From Kitasatospora sp. MAA19 (GTDB lineage Bacteria > Actinomycetota > Actinomycetes > Streptomycetales > Streptomycetaceae), in the NCBI RefSeq assembly GCF_029894125.1, contig NZ_JARXYZ010000024.1, forward strand, positions 1-64,000: a stretch of 64,000 nucleotides of DNA, in the 5' to 3' direction. Below are positions 15,825 to 24,767 of this stretch, piece by piece. The stretch's first letter is position 1, and the number at the start of each line of letters is the position of its first letter. Position numbers and translations under genes: made by a program. Below the pieces are notes generated by a model that worked only from the letters and a program-made list of their open reading frames with translations, did not search any database and was not told where the DNA came from.

Positions 15825-16682
15825 TCAGGGCCGGGTGAGCTGACGTGCTGCCGCGTCGACGGTCTGCGCGAGGAGGACAGCGATAGTCATGGGGCCGACA
15901 CCGCCGGGGACGGGAGTGATCAGGCTCGCCCGGTGCCGGGCGGTCTCGAAGTCGACATCCCCGACATTGCCTGGGTTGTAGCCCGCGTCGACCACCACGG
16001 CGCCGGGCTTGATGTCCGCCCCGTCGATGAAGCGCGGCCGGCCGACCGCGGCGACCAGGACGTCGGCCTCGCGCACGATCGTGGGCAGATCGACGGTGCG
16101 GGAATGACAGTAGGTCACCGTGGCGTCACGCCCGAGCAGGAGCATGCCGACGGGCTTGCCGAGGATAGGGCTGCGTCCCACCACGACGGCGTGCTTGCCC
16201 GTGAGGTCGACGTCGTACTCGTCCAACAGGCGCATGATCCCTCCGGGTGTGCAGGAGACGAAGCCGGGCACGCCGAACCCCATCGCCGCGAAGGAGTGCA
16301 TCGTGACCCCGTCGACATCCTTCTCGGGGGCGATCGCCTCGAACGCGGCGCGCTCATCGATATGCGCCCCCATCGGGTGCTGGAGCAGGATGCCGTGCAC
16401 GTCCGGATCCTCGGACAGTGCGGTGACGGTCTCCACCAGGCCGCTGGTACTCACGGCGGCAGGCAGCGGGACGTGTCGCGAGCGGATGCCGGCCTTCGCG
16501 CAACGGGCCTGCTTCATCCGGACATACGTGACCGAGGCCGGGTCCTCTCCCACGAGCACGGTCGCCAGACAGGGGGACACCCCCGCGCGCCGACGGATGT
16601 TCTCGGCGGCTGCCGCGCTGGTCTCGGTGATTCGGCGGGCGAGATCCGTACCGTCCATCAGCCGCGCCTGCTGCGTCTCCAT
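15825..16682 (-). CDS. folD: Bifunctional methylene-THF dehydrogenase/methenyl-THF cyclohydrolase
   Basis: FolD interconverts 5,10-methylene-, methenyl- and 10-formyl-tetrahydrofolate in the cytoplasm. The 285-residue frame from ATG 16682 (AGGAG upstream) has the family's signatures: SVTYVRMKQARCAKAGI with the catalytic Lys, the GILLQHPM box, DVDGVT, VVGRSPILGKPVGMLLL for NADP, and TPVPGGVGPMTIAVLL near the end. Length is normal. It stands alone between mobile debris, at the left border of the biosynthetic cluster and transcribed away from it. The cluster also has an SHMT-like enzyme, so a dedicated one-carbon supply is plausible, but this could equally be a second housekeeping copy. Confidence 0.93.
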   Translation of the reverse strand: METQQARLMDGTDLARRITETSAAAAENIRRRAGVSPCLATVLVGEDPASVTYVRMKQARCAKAGIRSRHVPLPAAVSTSGLVETVTALSEDPDVHGILLQHPMGAHIDERAAFEAIAPEKDVDGVTMHSFAAMGFGVPGFVSCTPGGIMRLLDEYDVDLTGKHAVVVGRSPILGKPVGMLLLGRDATVTYCHSRTVDLPTIVREADVLVAAVGRPRFIDGADIKPGAVVVDAGYNPGNVGDVDFETARHRASLITPVPGGVGPMTIAVLLAQTVDAAARQLTRP

Positions 16683-16842
16683 CACGTACCACTCCTGAGC
16701 TCCACAGTGAGGTGCCCAGGCGCACGGCATCGACGAGACGTCAGGCCGCTCCCCGGTGGTACCCCACCTCAGCGCCAGTCACGGCCCAAGCTCACAATAC
16801 CGGCGACTACCAGCCGATTGGTCCCGTCCACAGATCTTGACA

Positions 16843-17714
16843 ATTGCTCCGCCACGATCCGACGGGTCGTCAACCTGCTCTGTCCCGGCGGCCTGGCCGA
16901 TCTGACCGGTGCTGATCCCGGTGGTGCGGACTCGGTGGCCGTGGATGGCAAGGCCGCCCGTGGCTCCCGGCTCGGCCAGACTCCCGCCGCCCACCTGCTG
17001 GCCGCGATGACCAGCGACGGCCGGACCATCACCCAGCTGCGGGTTCCCGACAAGACCAACGAAATCACCTGCTTCGCGGCTCTGCTGGAGCCCTACGACC
17101 TGACCGGGGTCACCGTAACCGCCGACGCCCTGCACACCGAACGCGCCCATGCGCGGTTCCTGGTGGAGGAGAAGAAGGCCCACTACCTGTTGGTGGTCAA
17201 GGCCAACCAGCCCGAGTTGCACCGCCGACTGCGGTCACTGCCGTGGAAGGACGTCACGGGGAGGCGCTACGACCGCGAGATCGCCCACGGTCGCAAGGAG
17301 ACCCGCGTGACCAGGGCCCTCACCGTCACCGGTCTCGGCCTGGACTTCCCCCACGCCGTCCAGGCCGTGCGCATCCTGCGACACCGCACCGACCTCAAGG
17401 ACGGCACGGTGAGCCGCCAGACCGTCTATGCGATCACCGACCTGACCTCACAAGAAGCCTCACCCCAGCGCCTGGGCCGGCTCGCCAGGTCGCAGTGGAC
17501 CATCGAGAACCGGCTGCACTTCGTCCGCGACACCACCTTCGGCGAGGACGCCTCGAAGATCCGCACCGGCCACGGACCCGAGAACATGGCGACCCTCCGC
17601 AACTTGGCGATCAACACGCTGCGGCAGCACGGATACCGCAACATCGCTGCCGGCCTCCGCCACGTCTCCTACGAGCCCTTCAATAGGTCGCTGGACCTCT
17701 TGGGTATTGCCTGA
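16843..17714 (+). pseudogene. ISAs1-family transposase, N-terminally truncated
   Basis: The frame carries most of a DDE_Tnp_ISAs1 transposase: VAVDGKAARGSR (first Asp), VTVTADALHTERAHA (second Asp), HYLLVVKANQP, and QWTIENRLHFVRDTTFGED (Glu region), ending in SLDLLGIA at 17714. About 90 N-terminal residues and a start codon are missing; homology begins near 16843 and the open frame upstream is folD shadow. A sequence typical of a terminal repeat (GACTTTGAAAC) follows at about 17740. It is a relic at the left edge of the cluster. Confidence 0.8.
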
Positions 17715-17916
17715 CCAGCCGGTTTACATGATCACCGGGACTTTGAAACACCCCTGGCCGGGGTCAGCCCTCCACCGGCAGGCGAACGCTACGGCTTCAC
17801 CCATCCGAGCGACATCACGAATTCAACTTCAGTAGCCGTTGTCGTACCGATCAGAGCGCTTGTCGATCGAACGGGAGTCTCGATCGGGTGATTACCCGCC
17901 AGTAGAAACACCGGTA

Positions 17917-18042
17917 ATGCTGGACGCAATCCGCTACCTGGTGGACAACGGCATCAAGTGGTCGGCGATGCCCGCGGACTTCCCGCAAGGGGACCGGGTG
18001 TACGCGTTCCTCCGCCGCTGGCGCGACCGGGACCTGGCCAAG
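17917..18042 (+). pseudogene. IS5-family transposase fragment
   Basis: About 42 residues (MLDAIRYLVDNGIKWSAMPA, then GDRVYAFLRRWRDRDLAK) match the N-terminal part of IS5-type transposases. The reading stops matching after 18042, and no catalytic domain is present. The stretch from 18043 to 18273 has no recognisable gene; a TTGACT at 18227 may belong to a promoter for the next gene. Confidence 0.65.
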
Positions 18043-18273
18043 TCACCCCTTGTGCCTCGCCGCCTGCGGAGATCCGGACGTCCGGGGCGTTCGTGCTCCA
18101 TGACGGAAGCGATCGGGCCGCCGGCGCCGCGGCGTGTCAAGCGGGCGGATTCGCGTCGCCGGGGCGAGCTGGACGGTGCCGCATGGCCGAAGAGCCACTA
18201 GGTACGGCGCCGGCCCAGTAGGAGAATTGACTCGCATTCCGATGAAGATTCACACCGGCTCCGGGAGAAATAC

Positions 18274-18537
18274 ATGGACATCAGTTCCCTCCAGCGACTT
18301 GTCTGGGACAACAAGGTGCTGAAGGGCTACAACACCACCGACGTGCCACTGGAGTTCTGCATGCTCCAGGAGAAGGCGGCGGCGGCCTTCACCGCCTGGC
18401 GGAATGGCAACGAGATCCTCGGGGAGGAATTGGCCGACGTCGTGCTCTACGTGGCGAGCATCGCCGAGATGACCGGCCTCGATCTGCAGCACGCGGTCAA
18501 GGTGAAGACCGACAAGAACGCGGCCCGCGCTGACTGA
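18274..18537 (+). CDS. MazG-like nucleotide pyrophosphohydrolase family protein
   Basis: The 87-residue all-helical protein has the order of the MazG-like family: EFCMLQEKAAAAFTAWR, then GEELADVVLYVASIAEMTGLDL, giving the acidic residues that bind Mg in NTP pyrophosphatases, and ends in AVKVKTDKNAARAD. GGGAG lies before ATG 18274. It is the first complete gene of the plus-strand run and is followed 27 bp later by a methyltransferase. A stand-alone MazG-like protein in a cluster could clean up a modified nucleotide or act as a scaffold; its role is unproven. Confidence 0.7.
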   Translation: MDISSLQRLVWDNKVLKGYNTTDVPLEFCMLQEKAAAAFTAWRNGNEILGEELADVVLYVASIAEMTGLDLQHAVKVKTDKNAARAD

Positions 18538-18564
18538 TGAATGCGGGCGCCGAGAAGGTGAAAG

Positions 18565-19356
18565 GTGATGACCATGGCCCGGAGCGGAACACGAGGACTG
18601 TCCTTCGGCGAGATCGCCGACCGTTACGATCGCTTTCGGCCCAGCGTGCCGTCGGCGGCTCTGGACTGGCTCCTCCCGGACGGGTGCGAGACGGTGGTCG
18701 ACCTCGCTGCTGGCACCGGCGCGTTGACCCGGGGCCTGGCGGACCGGGTGCGGCACGTCATCGCCGTCGAGCCCGACCCGCGGATGCGCGAGACCCTCGC
18801 CCGTACCTGCCCGCACGCGCTGTCGCTGCCGGGAACCGGCGAGCAGATGCCCCTGGCCGACAGCCAGGCCGACGCGGTACTGATTTCCATGGCCTGGCAC
18901 TGGATGGACCCGGACCGCGCCATCCCGGAGATCGCGCGGGTGCTCCGCGGAGGCGGTACGTTCGGCGTCCTGTGGAACCACCGGGACCTGTCCGTCCCAT
19001 GGGTCGCGGAGCTCGACCGCTTCACCCGCGCACTGCGGGCCCGCGAGAGCGGCCGAGGTGTCACCGCTCCAGCGCCGACCCGTGACGTCATGGACCCGCC
19101 GACCGGGTCCCTGTTCAGTCCTCTCGAGGAACTGCGCCTCACCTGGTCGATGACCGTGACCGTCGAGGAGATCGTCGGGCACCTGGGCACCGACGTCAGC
19201 GCGGTCGCGCTGTCGGCTGAAGCCCGGCACGCCGTGGACGAGCAGGTAGCCCGATACGCCCGCGACGAGCTGGGCCTGTCCGGCGACCGGACGGTCGAAC
19301 TGCCGATGGCATGCCGTTGCCTGCGCACCACCAGGAACCCGGACAGCGCACCGTGA
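18565..19356 (+). CDS. Class I SAM-dependent methyltransferase
   Basis: The 263-residue protein has the SAM-binding motif I VVDLAAGTGALTRGLAD (residues about 40-56), an acidic residue after the second strand (VIAVEPDPRMRETLA), and LPLADSQADAVL with MAWHWMDPDRA, typical of the Methyltransf_11 group. Starts at GTG 18565, ATG 18568 or ATG 18574 are all possible; GAAGG lies just upstream. Its stop overlaps the GTG of the molybdenum hydroxylase gene by 4 bp, so the two are probably co-translated. The substrate is unknown; tailoring of the cluster product is the natural guess. Confidence 0.85.
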   Translation: MMTMARSGTRGLSFGEIADRYDRFRPSVPSAALDWLLPDGCETVVDLAAGTGALTRGLADRVRHVIAVEPDPRMRETLARTCPHALSLPGTGEQMPLADSQADAVLISMAWHWMDPDRAIPEIARVLRGGGTFGVLWNHRDLSVPWVAELDRFTRALRARESGRGVTAPAPTRDVMDPPTGSLFSPLEELRLTWSMTVTVEEIVGHLGTDVSAVALSAEARHAVDEQVARYARDELGLSGDRTVELPMACRCLRTTRNPDSAP

Positions 19357-21638
19357 GCGTCTTCGGTACCCGGGTAAAGCGGGTAGAGGACCTGCGCCTG
19401 CTCACCTCGGGGGGCGTCTACGTCGACGACCTGCGGGTACCCGAGCTCATCGGGGCGGCGCACGTGACCTTCGTGCGTTCCCCGGTCGCGCATGCGATCA
19501 TCACCAGCATCGACACGTCCCAGGCGAAGGCCCACCCTGGCGTAGTGGCCGTCTACACGGCCGCAGACTTGACCGACCTCCCAGCAGCACAGCCTTTCCG
19601 GGAGTCGGAGCGAGGCGACGGGTTCTTCGCCGAGCCCCTGCTCGCCGGAGAGAAGGTCCGATTCGTGGGCGAGCCCGTCGCGGTCGTGCTCACCGACGAG
19701 CTGCACGTCGGCCGGGACGCCGCGGAGCTCGTCGACGTGCGCTACGAGCAGATCCCCGCCGTCGTCGGCCCCGCTCTGGCTCTCCTCGACGACATACTCC
19801 TGTTCGAGGAGGCCGGGACCAACCTCGCCGACGAGCGGGACCGCGACACCTATGACGACGCCGTCTTCGCGGACGCGGAGGTGGTCGTCGAGCGGGACAT
19901 CGTGAACCACCGCGTGGCCTGCGTCCCGATGGAGTGTCGTGCCACTGCGGCCGCCTTCGACGGCTCGAGGCTCACCGTGTGGCACAGCAGCCAGAACGCT
20001 CAACGCTGCCGGAGCACCCTCGCCGTGTCCCTGGGCATCTCGCCGGCCGCGATCCGAGTGATCGTCCCCGACGTCGGCGGCGGGTTCGGTGCGAAGATCG
20101 GCATCGACCGGGACGCGATCGTCGTCGCCTGGGCCGCGTGGAAGTCGGGAACCGCGGTGCGGTGGGCGGAGAGCCGCGCCGAGAACCTCGTCGCCATGAC
20201 CCAGGGCCGCGCCCAGCTCAACCGCGTCAAGCTCGGCGGCAAGCGCGACGGCACGATCACGGCCTACCGCCTCGACGTCGTCCAGGACGCGGGTGCCTAC
20301 CCGCGCACCAGCACCCTCGCCCCCGTGACCTGCAAGATGGCCCCCGGCGTGTACAACATCCCCTGCGTGCAGGCCGGTTTCCGTTATGTCGTCACGAACA
20401 CGACCCCCGTCAACAAGTACCGCGGCGCGGGTCGACCGGAGGCCACGGCCGCCATCGAGCGAGCTGTGGACCTGTTCGCTCTCGAGATCGGCATGGATCC
20501 GGCCGAGGTGCGCCGCCGCAACGTCATCGCCGCTGACGCGTTCCCGTTCCACACCAGAACCGGGGCCCGCTACGACTCCGGTGCGTACGAGGCGGCCCTC
20601 GACAGGGTCCTCGAGGCCGCCGACTACCCGGGGCTCAGAGCCGAGCAGGCCGCCCGCAGGGACAACGGCTGCGTGAAACTGCTCGGCATCGGCATCTCCG
20701 TCTACGTGGAGATGACCGGTGGCGGTGGTGAGACCGCCAAAGTGACCGTGGACAGCAGGGGGCGGGCAACGGTGCTGACCGGCAGCTCGGCGCAGGGTCA
20801 GGGCCATCACACCGCCTGGTCGATGCTGGTCGAGGCCGAGCTCGGCATCCCGATCGACCAGATCACCGTCGTGCACGGGGATACCGACCTCATCCCGAAG
20901 GCCGTTGGCACCTACTCCAGCCGGTCGCTGCAACTCGGCGGTACCGCGGTCCACATGGCCGCCTCCGAGGTCAGGAACCAGGCCCAGCGGCACGCCGCCG
21001 GCCTCCTCGGAGCCTGCGTGACCGACGTCGCCCTCGACATCGGTTCCGGCACCTGGCACGTGGCAGGCAACCCCAGCCGGTCCCTGAGCTGGGCCCAGGT
21101 CGTCGAGCAAGTCGGGACGGATGGCATCAGTGCCGATGTCGAGTTCGACTCGGACCATCCGACGTTTCCGTTCGGTGCGCACCTCTCGGTCGTCGAGGTC
21201 GACACCGAGACGGGGACGACCACGGTGCTCCGCCACGTGACCGTGGACGACGCGGGGCCGGTCCTCAATCCGGTCCTCGCCGAAGGCCAGCGCCACGGAG
21301 GCATCGCGCAAGGGATCTCCCAGGCGCTGTTCGAGGAGGTGCGGTACGACGATGACGGCAACCCACTCAACGCGACGCTTGTGCACTACTGGCCCGTCAC
21401 CGCCGCCGACCTGCCCGGCTTCGAACTGGAAACCGGCGAGACCCCCACGGACGTGAATCCGCTCGGCGTCAAGGGCATCGGCGAATCGGGAACGATCGGT
21501 TCCACTCCCGCGGTGCAGAACGCGGTCATCGACGCGGTCGCCCACCTCCGTGTCCGGCACATCGACATGCCGCTGACACCAAGCCGGGTCTGGGCGGCGA
21601 TCAGGGAAGCAGGCGTCGAGCACCGGGTTCAGCGTTGA
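19353..21638 (+). CDS. Molybdenum hydroxylase (xanthine dehydrogenase/CoxL family) large subunit
   Basis: The start is GTG 19353, overlapping the methyltransferase stop. The 761-residue protein has the hammerhead domain (VKRVEDLRLLTSGGVYVDDL), the molybdopterin cytosine dinucleotide-binding domains (VGGGFGAKIGIDRDA; NKYRGAGRPEATAAIE) and the catalytic Glu in GVKGIGESGTIGS near the C-terminus. The YRGAGR loop marks the form II type, which is not true CO dehydrogenase and usually hydroxylates N-heterocycles, purines or aldehydes. The [2Fe-2S] and FAD partner subunits lie 22 kb away at 43609-45199. It very likely assembles with them into an L-M-S complex. Confidence 0.9.
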   Translation: MSVFGTRVKRVEDLRLLTSGGVYVDDLRVPELIGAAHVTFVRSPVAHAIITSIDTSQAKAHPGVVAVYTAADLTDLPAAQPFRESERGDGFFAEPLLAGEKVRFVGEPVAVVLTDELHVGRDAAELVDVRYEQIPAVVGPALALLDDILLFEEAGTNLADERDRDTYDDAVFADAEVVVERDIVNHRVACVPMECRATAAAFDGSRLTVWHSSQNAQRCRSTLAVSLGISPAAIRVIVPDVGGGFGAKIGIDRDAIVVAWAAWKSGTAVRWAESRAENLVAMTQGRAQLNRVKLGGKRDGTITAYRLDVVQDAGAYPRTSTLAPVTCKMAPGVYNIPCVQAGFRYVVTNTTPVNKYRGAGRPEATAAIERAVDLFALEIGMDPAEVRRRNVIAADAFPFHTRTGARYDSGAYEAALDRVLEAADYPGLRAEQAARRDNGCVKLLGIGISVYVEMTGGGGETAKVTVDSRGRATVLTGSSAQGQGHHTAWSMLVEAELGIPIDQITVVHGDTDLIPKAVGTYSSRSLQLGGTAVHMAASEVRNQAQRHAAGLLGACVTDVALDIGSGTWHVAGNPSRSLSWAQVVEQVGTDGISADVEFDSDHPTFPFGAHLSVVEVDTETGTTTVLRHVTVDDAGPVLNPVLAEGQRHGGIAQGISQALFEEVRYDDDGNPLNATLVHYWPVTAADLPGFELETGETPTDVNPLGVKGIGESGTIGSTPAVQNAVIDAVAHLRVRHIDMPLTPSRVWAAIREAGVEHRVQR

Positions 21639-21770
21639 ACACCGGGTTCAGCTTGAACGGCGAACAGATCACTGACGGGTCCCGACGAGCGCACCGATGA
21701 TCCGTCGATCTCCACACCGGCCATGGGCGGTACCGCGCCCACCAATCCTCAAGCCGAGAGCGAGGCTGTC

Positions 21771-22514
21771 ATGGTGCGTCCCCTACCACGCGGTGTACAG
21801 GACCTTCCGCCCCACACCGAGAACCTGATGACGTCAAAGGAAAGGCGACGCATCCTCCTCCGGGACATCGATGTGGTCATCGACGGCGGTGCGAATGGCG
21901 GTCAGTACGCGAGGTGGATGCGCCACTGCGGCTTTCGCGGGGAGATCCTCTCGTTCGAGCCGGCGTCCGCGACGTTCGACGTGCTGTCCGAAGCTGCCCG
22001 GTCGGACGACAACTGGCACTGCCACAACGTGGCACTCGGGCCGGAAGACGGCCAAGTCCTGTTGCACCTGACGCGTACGTCGCTCGGCTCGTCGGTCTTC
22101 AGCCGGACCGGTCTGCACTCCCGCATGTGGCCCGACGACGTCGACGCCGGTACGGAACTGGTCCCGATGCGATCGCTGCGCTCCCTCTGGCATGAGCTGG
22201 GCTGCGAAGGGCGCCGGGTGTACCTGAAGCTGGACGTGGAGGGCGCTGAGCTGTCCGTCCTCGAGGGTGCGGGGCCGATCCTCGACCGCATCGCGCTGCT
22301 GGAACTCGAACTGTCGTTGGCCGACATGCACGAGGACGCGCCCGCGTTCCCCGACGTGTTGAACTTTCTGACCGCACGCGGCTTCTCGGTGGTCGCCCTG
22401 GAGCAGAACCACAAGGGCGACGAAGCAACCGGTCATATGCTGATGATCGACGGCATCTTCCGGCGTGGAGAGCTGACGGCTTCTCAGCGAAGCGATCCGG
22501 GCGAATTGACGTGA
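21771..22514 (+). CDS. FkbM-family methyltransferase
   Basis: From ATG 21771 (GAGG upstream) the 247-residue protein shows FkbM features: VVIDGGANGGQYARWM (motif I, SAM), EILSFEPASATFDVL, YLKLDVEGAELSVLEGAG and LLELELSLADMHEDAP. Enzymes of this family O-methylate sugars or other hydroxyls in natural product pathways. It is the last plus-strand gene of the first run and faces the NRPS gene. Substrate unknown; the deoxysugar or a hydroxylated amino acid are candidates. Confidence 0.88.
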   Translation: MVRPLPRGVQDLPPHTENLMTSKERRRILLRDIDVVIDGGANGGQYARWMRHCGFRGEILSFEPASATFDVLSEAARSDDNWHCHNVALGPEDGQVLLHLTRTSLGSSVFSRTGLHSRMWPDDVDAGTELVPMRSLRSLWHELGCEGRRVYLKLDVEGAELSVLEGAGPILDRIALLELELSLADMHEDAPAFPDVLNFLTARGFSVVALEQNHKGDEATGHMLMIDGIFRRGELTASQRSDPGELT

Positions 22515-22533
22515 ACCTCCCATGTGCCTGGAA

Positions 22534-22561
22534 GGACAGGTCCCACCATGAGGTCCTGTCC
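22534..22561. terminator. Weak hairpin between convergent genes
   Basis: A 7-bp stem (22534-22540 with 22555-22561) with a 14-base loop lies just after the FkbM gene, in the 156-bp gap before the 3' end of the NRPS gene. Position favours a terminator; the stem is short and no T-run is present. Confidence 0.35.
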
Positions 22562-22670
22562 CCAAGCTACTCAGCCGAAGTGGTGGCGGGCCCCACCGCT
22601 GTGGCCACCGCGAGAGCAGGGTGCTCGTCGGGTCGCCAGGCCTGCTCGACGCCCGGGTGACCTGCCCGAC

Positions 22671-24539
22671 TCATAGCCGGACCCCTGCCTCCTCGGCTAT
22701 TTCGGCTGAACGGGCCACTGTGTCACCGTCCATGAGGATGCGAGGGACGATCGCATCGCCGTACTCGAGGCCGAGCAGTTCCGTCAAAACGAACGTGATC
22801 TCCACGGCACTCAGTGAGTCTCCCCCCAGGTCATGAAAGTCATCGTGCACTCCCACCTCGTCCAGGTCCAGGACGTGTGCCCAGGTATTCGCGATCAGCT
22901 CCTCGATCGGCCCTCTCGGCTCCTGGAAGGCCACCTCGAGGGCCGGCCGGGCACGTCCTGGCGGGTCAAGCCGATGCACGTCAACCTTCCCGTGCCTGCT
23001 CAAGGGCATGGAGTCGAGCAGAACGAACTTCGAGGGAATGGAGCGGGCCGGCAGTAGCCGTGTCAGATGCTCGTGGAGTGCACTCACGGGGTTGCCCATC
23101 TCATGCTGGTTGTCGACCACGACGTACGCGACCAGCACCGTGCGGCCACTTCCGGACGCATGGGCCTTCACGTAGGCGTCGAGGACCCTCTCGTGGTCGC
23201 GCAGCGCCTGGATGATCTCGCCGGGCTCAACTCGCTGGCCACGGATCTTGAGCTGATCATCGGCACGGCCGCAGTACTCGATCTGCCCGTCAGGCGTGTA
23301 TCGGCCCAGGTCCCCGGTACGGAACGTCCTCCAGCCTTCGGGCGCATCGAGGTGGATCAGATTGAAGCGGGCCGCCTCCTCCTCGTCGGCTCCCAGGTAC
23401 CCGACCGCAACGCCTGCGCCCTGTATGTGTATCTCACCCGGTTCGCCAATCGGGCACACGAAGCCGTCCCCATCCAGGACGTAGAGTCGAGTGTTGGTGA
23501 TCGGACGCCCGATGGGAACCGGCTGCCGCGGGGCCGCACTCGCGGGATAGTGCGTGACATCGATCGCAGCTTCGGTGGGTCCGTACAGATTGTGGAGCTC
23601 CGCTGCGGACTGTCGGCTGAATTCCTCGACGAGCGCGCTGTCCAGGGCCTCTCCGCTGGAGAACACCATGCGCAGGCTCGGGCAGCGGCGAGCGCCTTCG
23701 GCCCGGAGCCACATGCGCAGCATGGAGGGTACGAAGTGGGCGACCGTCACTTGATGTTCGTTGAAGAGCGAGATCAAGGCCTCGGGTGAGGCGTGTTCAC
23801 CGGGCGGTACGATGACGGTTGCCGCGCCGGCGTACTGGGGCCAGAACATCTCCCAACCGGCGACATCGAAGGTGACGGGCGTCTTGAGAGCAACCCGGTC
23901 GCGGGGCCCGAGCGGGAAGGTCTCCTGCATCCAGCGGAGCCGATTGGCGAAGCCGGCACGACTGCAGATGACGCCCTTGGGCCGACCGGTCGAACCCGAG
24001 GTGAAGATGACCTGGGCGGCAAGGCACATTCCGCCAGTTGCGGGTTCGAAGTCCGGCTTGACACAGGCCTCTGAACTGATTGCGAAGGAGTGCGGGAAGA
24101 TGTCCTGACTCGTGTCGTCGACCGCCAGGACGGCTGCTGCCCCGCTCGTCCCGACAACGGACGACTGCCACGGTGCGGGATCGGCTGGGCTGATGGGGCA
24201 GTAGGCAGCCCCGGTCAGCGCCACGGCATGGACAGCCATGATGAGTTCCGGCGAGCGGTCGACCGCGACGCCGAATACCTGTTCCTCGAGCATCCCGGGT
24301 GGTGGGAAATTCACGGCAAGGCAGTGCGCCAGGCCGAAGACTCGCTCACCCAGTTCGGCGTACGTCCACGAGCGAGTGCCATCTATCACCGCAACGCGAT
24401 CACCGCTGTGTCGATAGTGGCCCCGTAGGCGCTGCTCGATCTCGTCGTCGGGGACGGGCCGCACCTCCCCCTGGAGTAGTTCGATGACCTCGCGGTCAGC
24501 ATCGGAGCACCGGCTCCATGGATCGATTTGTGACGACAC
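22671..24539 (-). CDS. NRPS adenylation-thiolation didomain protein, predicted to load serine
   Basis: The 622-residue protein has a complete A domain: FTSGSTGRPKGV (A3), FDVAGWEMF (A4), NLYGPTEAAIDVT (A5), RTGDLGRYTPDGQIEYCGR (A7), KIRGQRVEPGEI (A8) and the A10 Lys in PLSRHGKVDV. A T domain follows with DFHDLGGDSLSA (phosphopantetheine Ser). Aligning by eye to GrsA, the ten pocket residues read D-V-W-H-F-S-L-I-D-K, nearly the EntF serine code, so L-serine is the likely substrate. No C or TE domain is attached; a free-standing C domain is at 27456. It lies 228 bp after the clavaminate synthase-like gene on the same strand. Confidence 0.92.
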   Translation of the reverse strand: MSSQIDPWSRCSDADREVIELLQGEVRPVPDDEIEQRLRGHYRHSGDRVAVIDGTRSWTYAELGERVFGLAHCLAVNFPPPGMLEEQVFGVAVDRSPELIMAVHAVALTGAAYCPISPADPAPWQSSVVGTSGAAAVLAVDDTSQDIFPHSFAISSEACVKPDFEPATGGMCLAAQVIFTSGSTGRPKGVICSRAGFANRLRWMQETFPLGPRDRVALKTPVTFDVAGWEMFWPQYAGAATVIVPPGEHASPEALISLFNEHQVTVAHFVPSMLRMWLRAEGARRCPSLRMVFSSGEALDSALVEEFSRQSAAELHNLYGPTEAAIDVTHYPASAAPRQPVPIGRPITNTRLYVLDGDGFVCPIGEPGEIHIQGAGVAVGYLGADEEEAARFNLIHLDAPEGWRTFRTGDLGRYTPDGQIEYCGRADDQLKIRGQRVEPGEIIQALRDHERVLDAYVKAHASGSGRTVLVAYVVVDNQHEMGNPVSALHEHLTRLLPARSIPSKFVLLDSMPLSRHGKVDVHRLDPPGRARPALEVAFQEPRGPIEELIANTWAHVLDLDEVGVHDDFHDLGGDSLSAVEITFVLTELLGLEYGDAIVPRILMDGDTVARSAEIAEEAGVRL

Positions 24540-24767
24540 GGCACTTCTCTCTTCGAACAGGTGCCACGGTGGGCCTGGGCAGCATTGACGACTGGCCGCT
24601 CATGAGGGTTGTCCCACAGGCTCTGCCATCACCACGCTGCCTCCGAGAAGTCCTGCGACCGCCGACGCGGCGAGGAGGACTCCGCTCCGGCCACCAGGCA
24701 CGATTCAACATCACTGGTCAACTGGAACGCTGCTGTAGTGCCGGTTGTCGCCCCGGCGTCTGGCGCT

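Noticed and set aside
15933..17714. A 593-codon plus-strand frame that runs from opposite folD into the ISAs1 transposase
   Set aside because: Only the part after about 16843 has transposase motifs; the first 300 codons are the reverse of folD.
18624..21623. A 999-codon open frame on the minus strand, opposite the methyltransferase and molybdenum hydroxylase genes
   Set aside because: It is antisense to two genes with clear family motifs. Long antisense frames are common in high-GC DNA, and its composition (His/Arg/Gly-rich, no motifs) is that of a shadow.
19353..21638. True carbon monoxide dehydrogenase
   Set aside because: The active-site loop reads YRGAGR rather than the Cys-bearing loop of form I enzymes, and the genes lie in a biosynthetic context.
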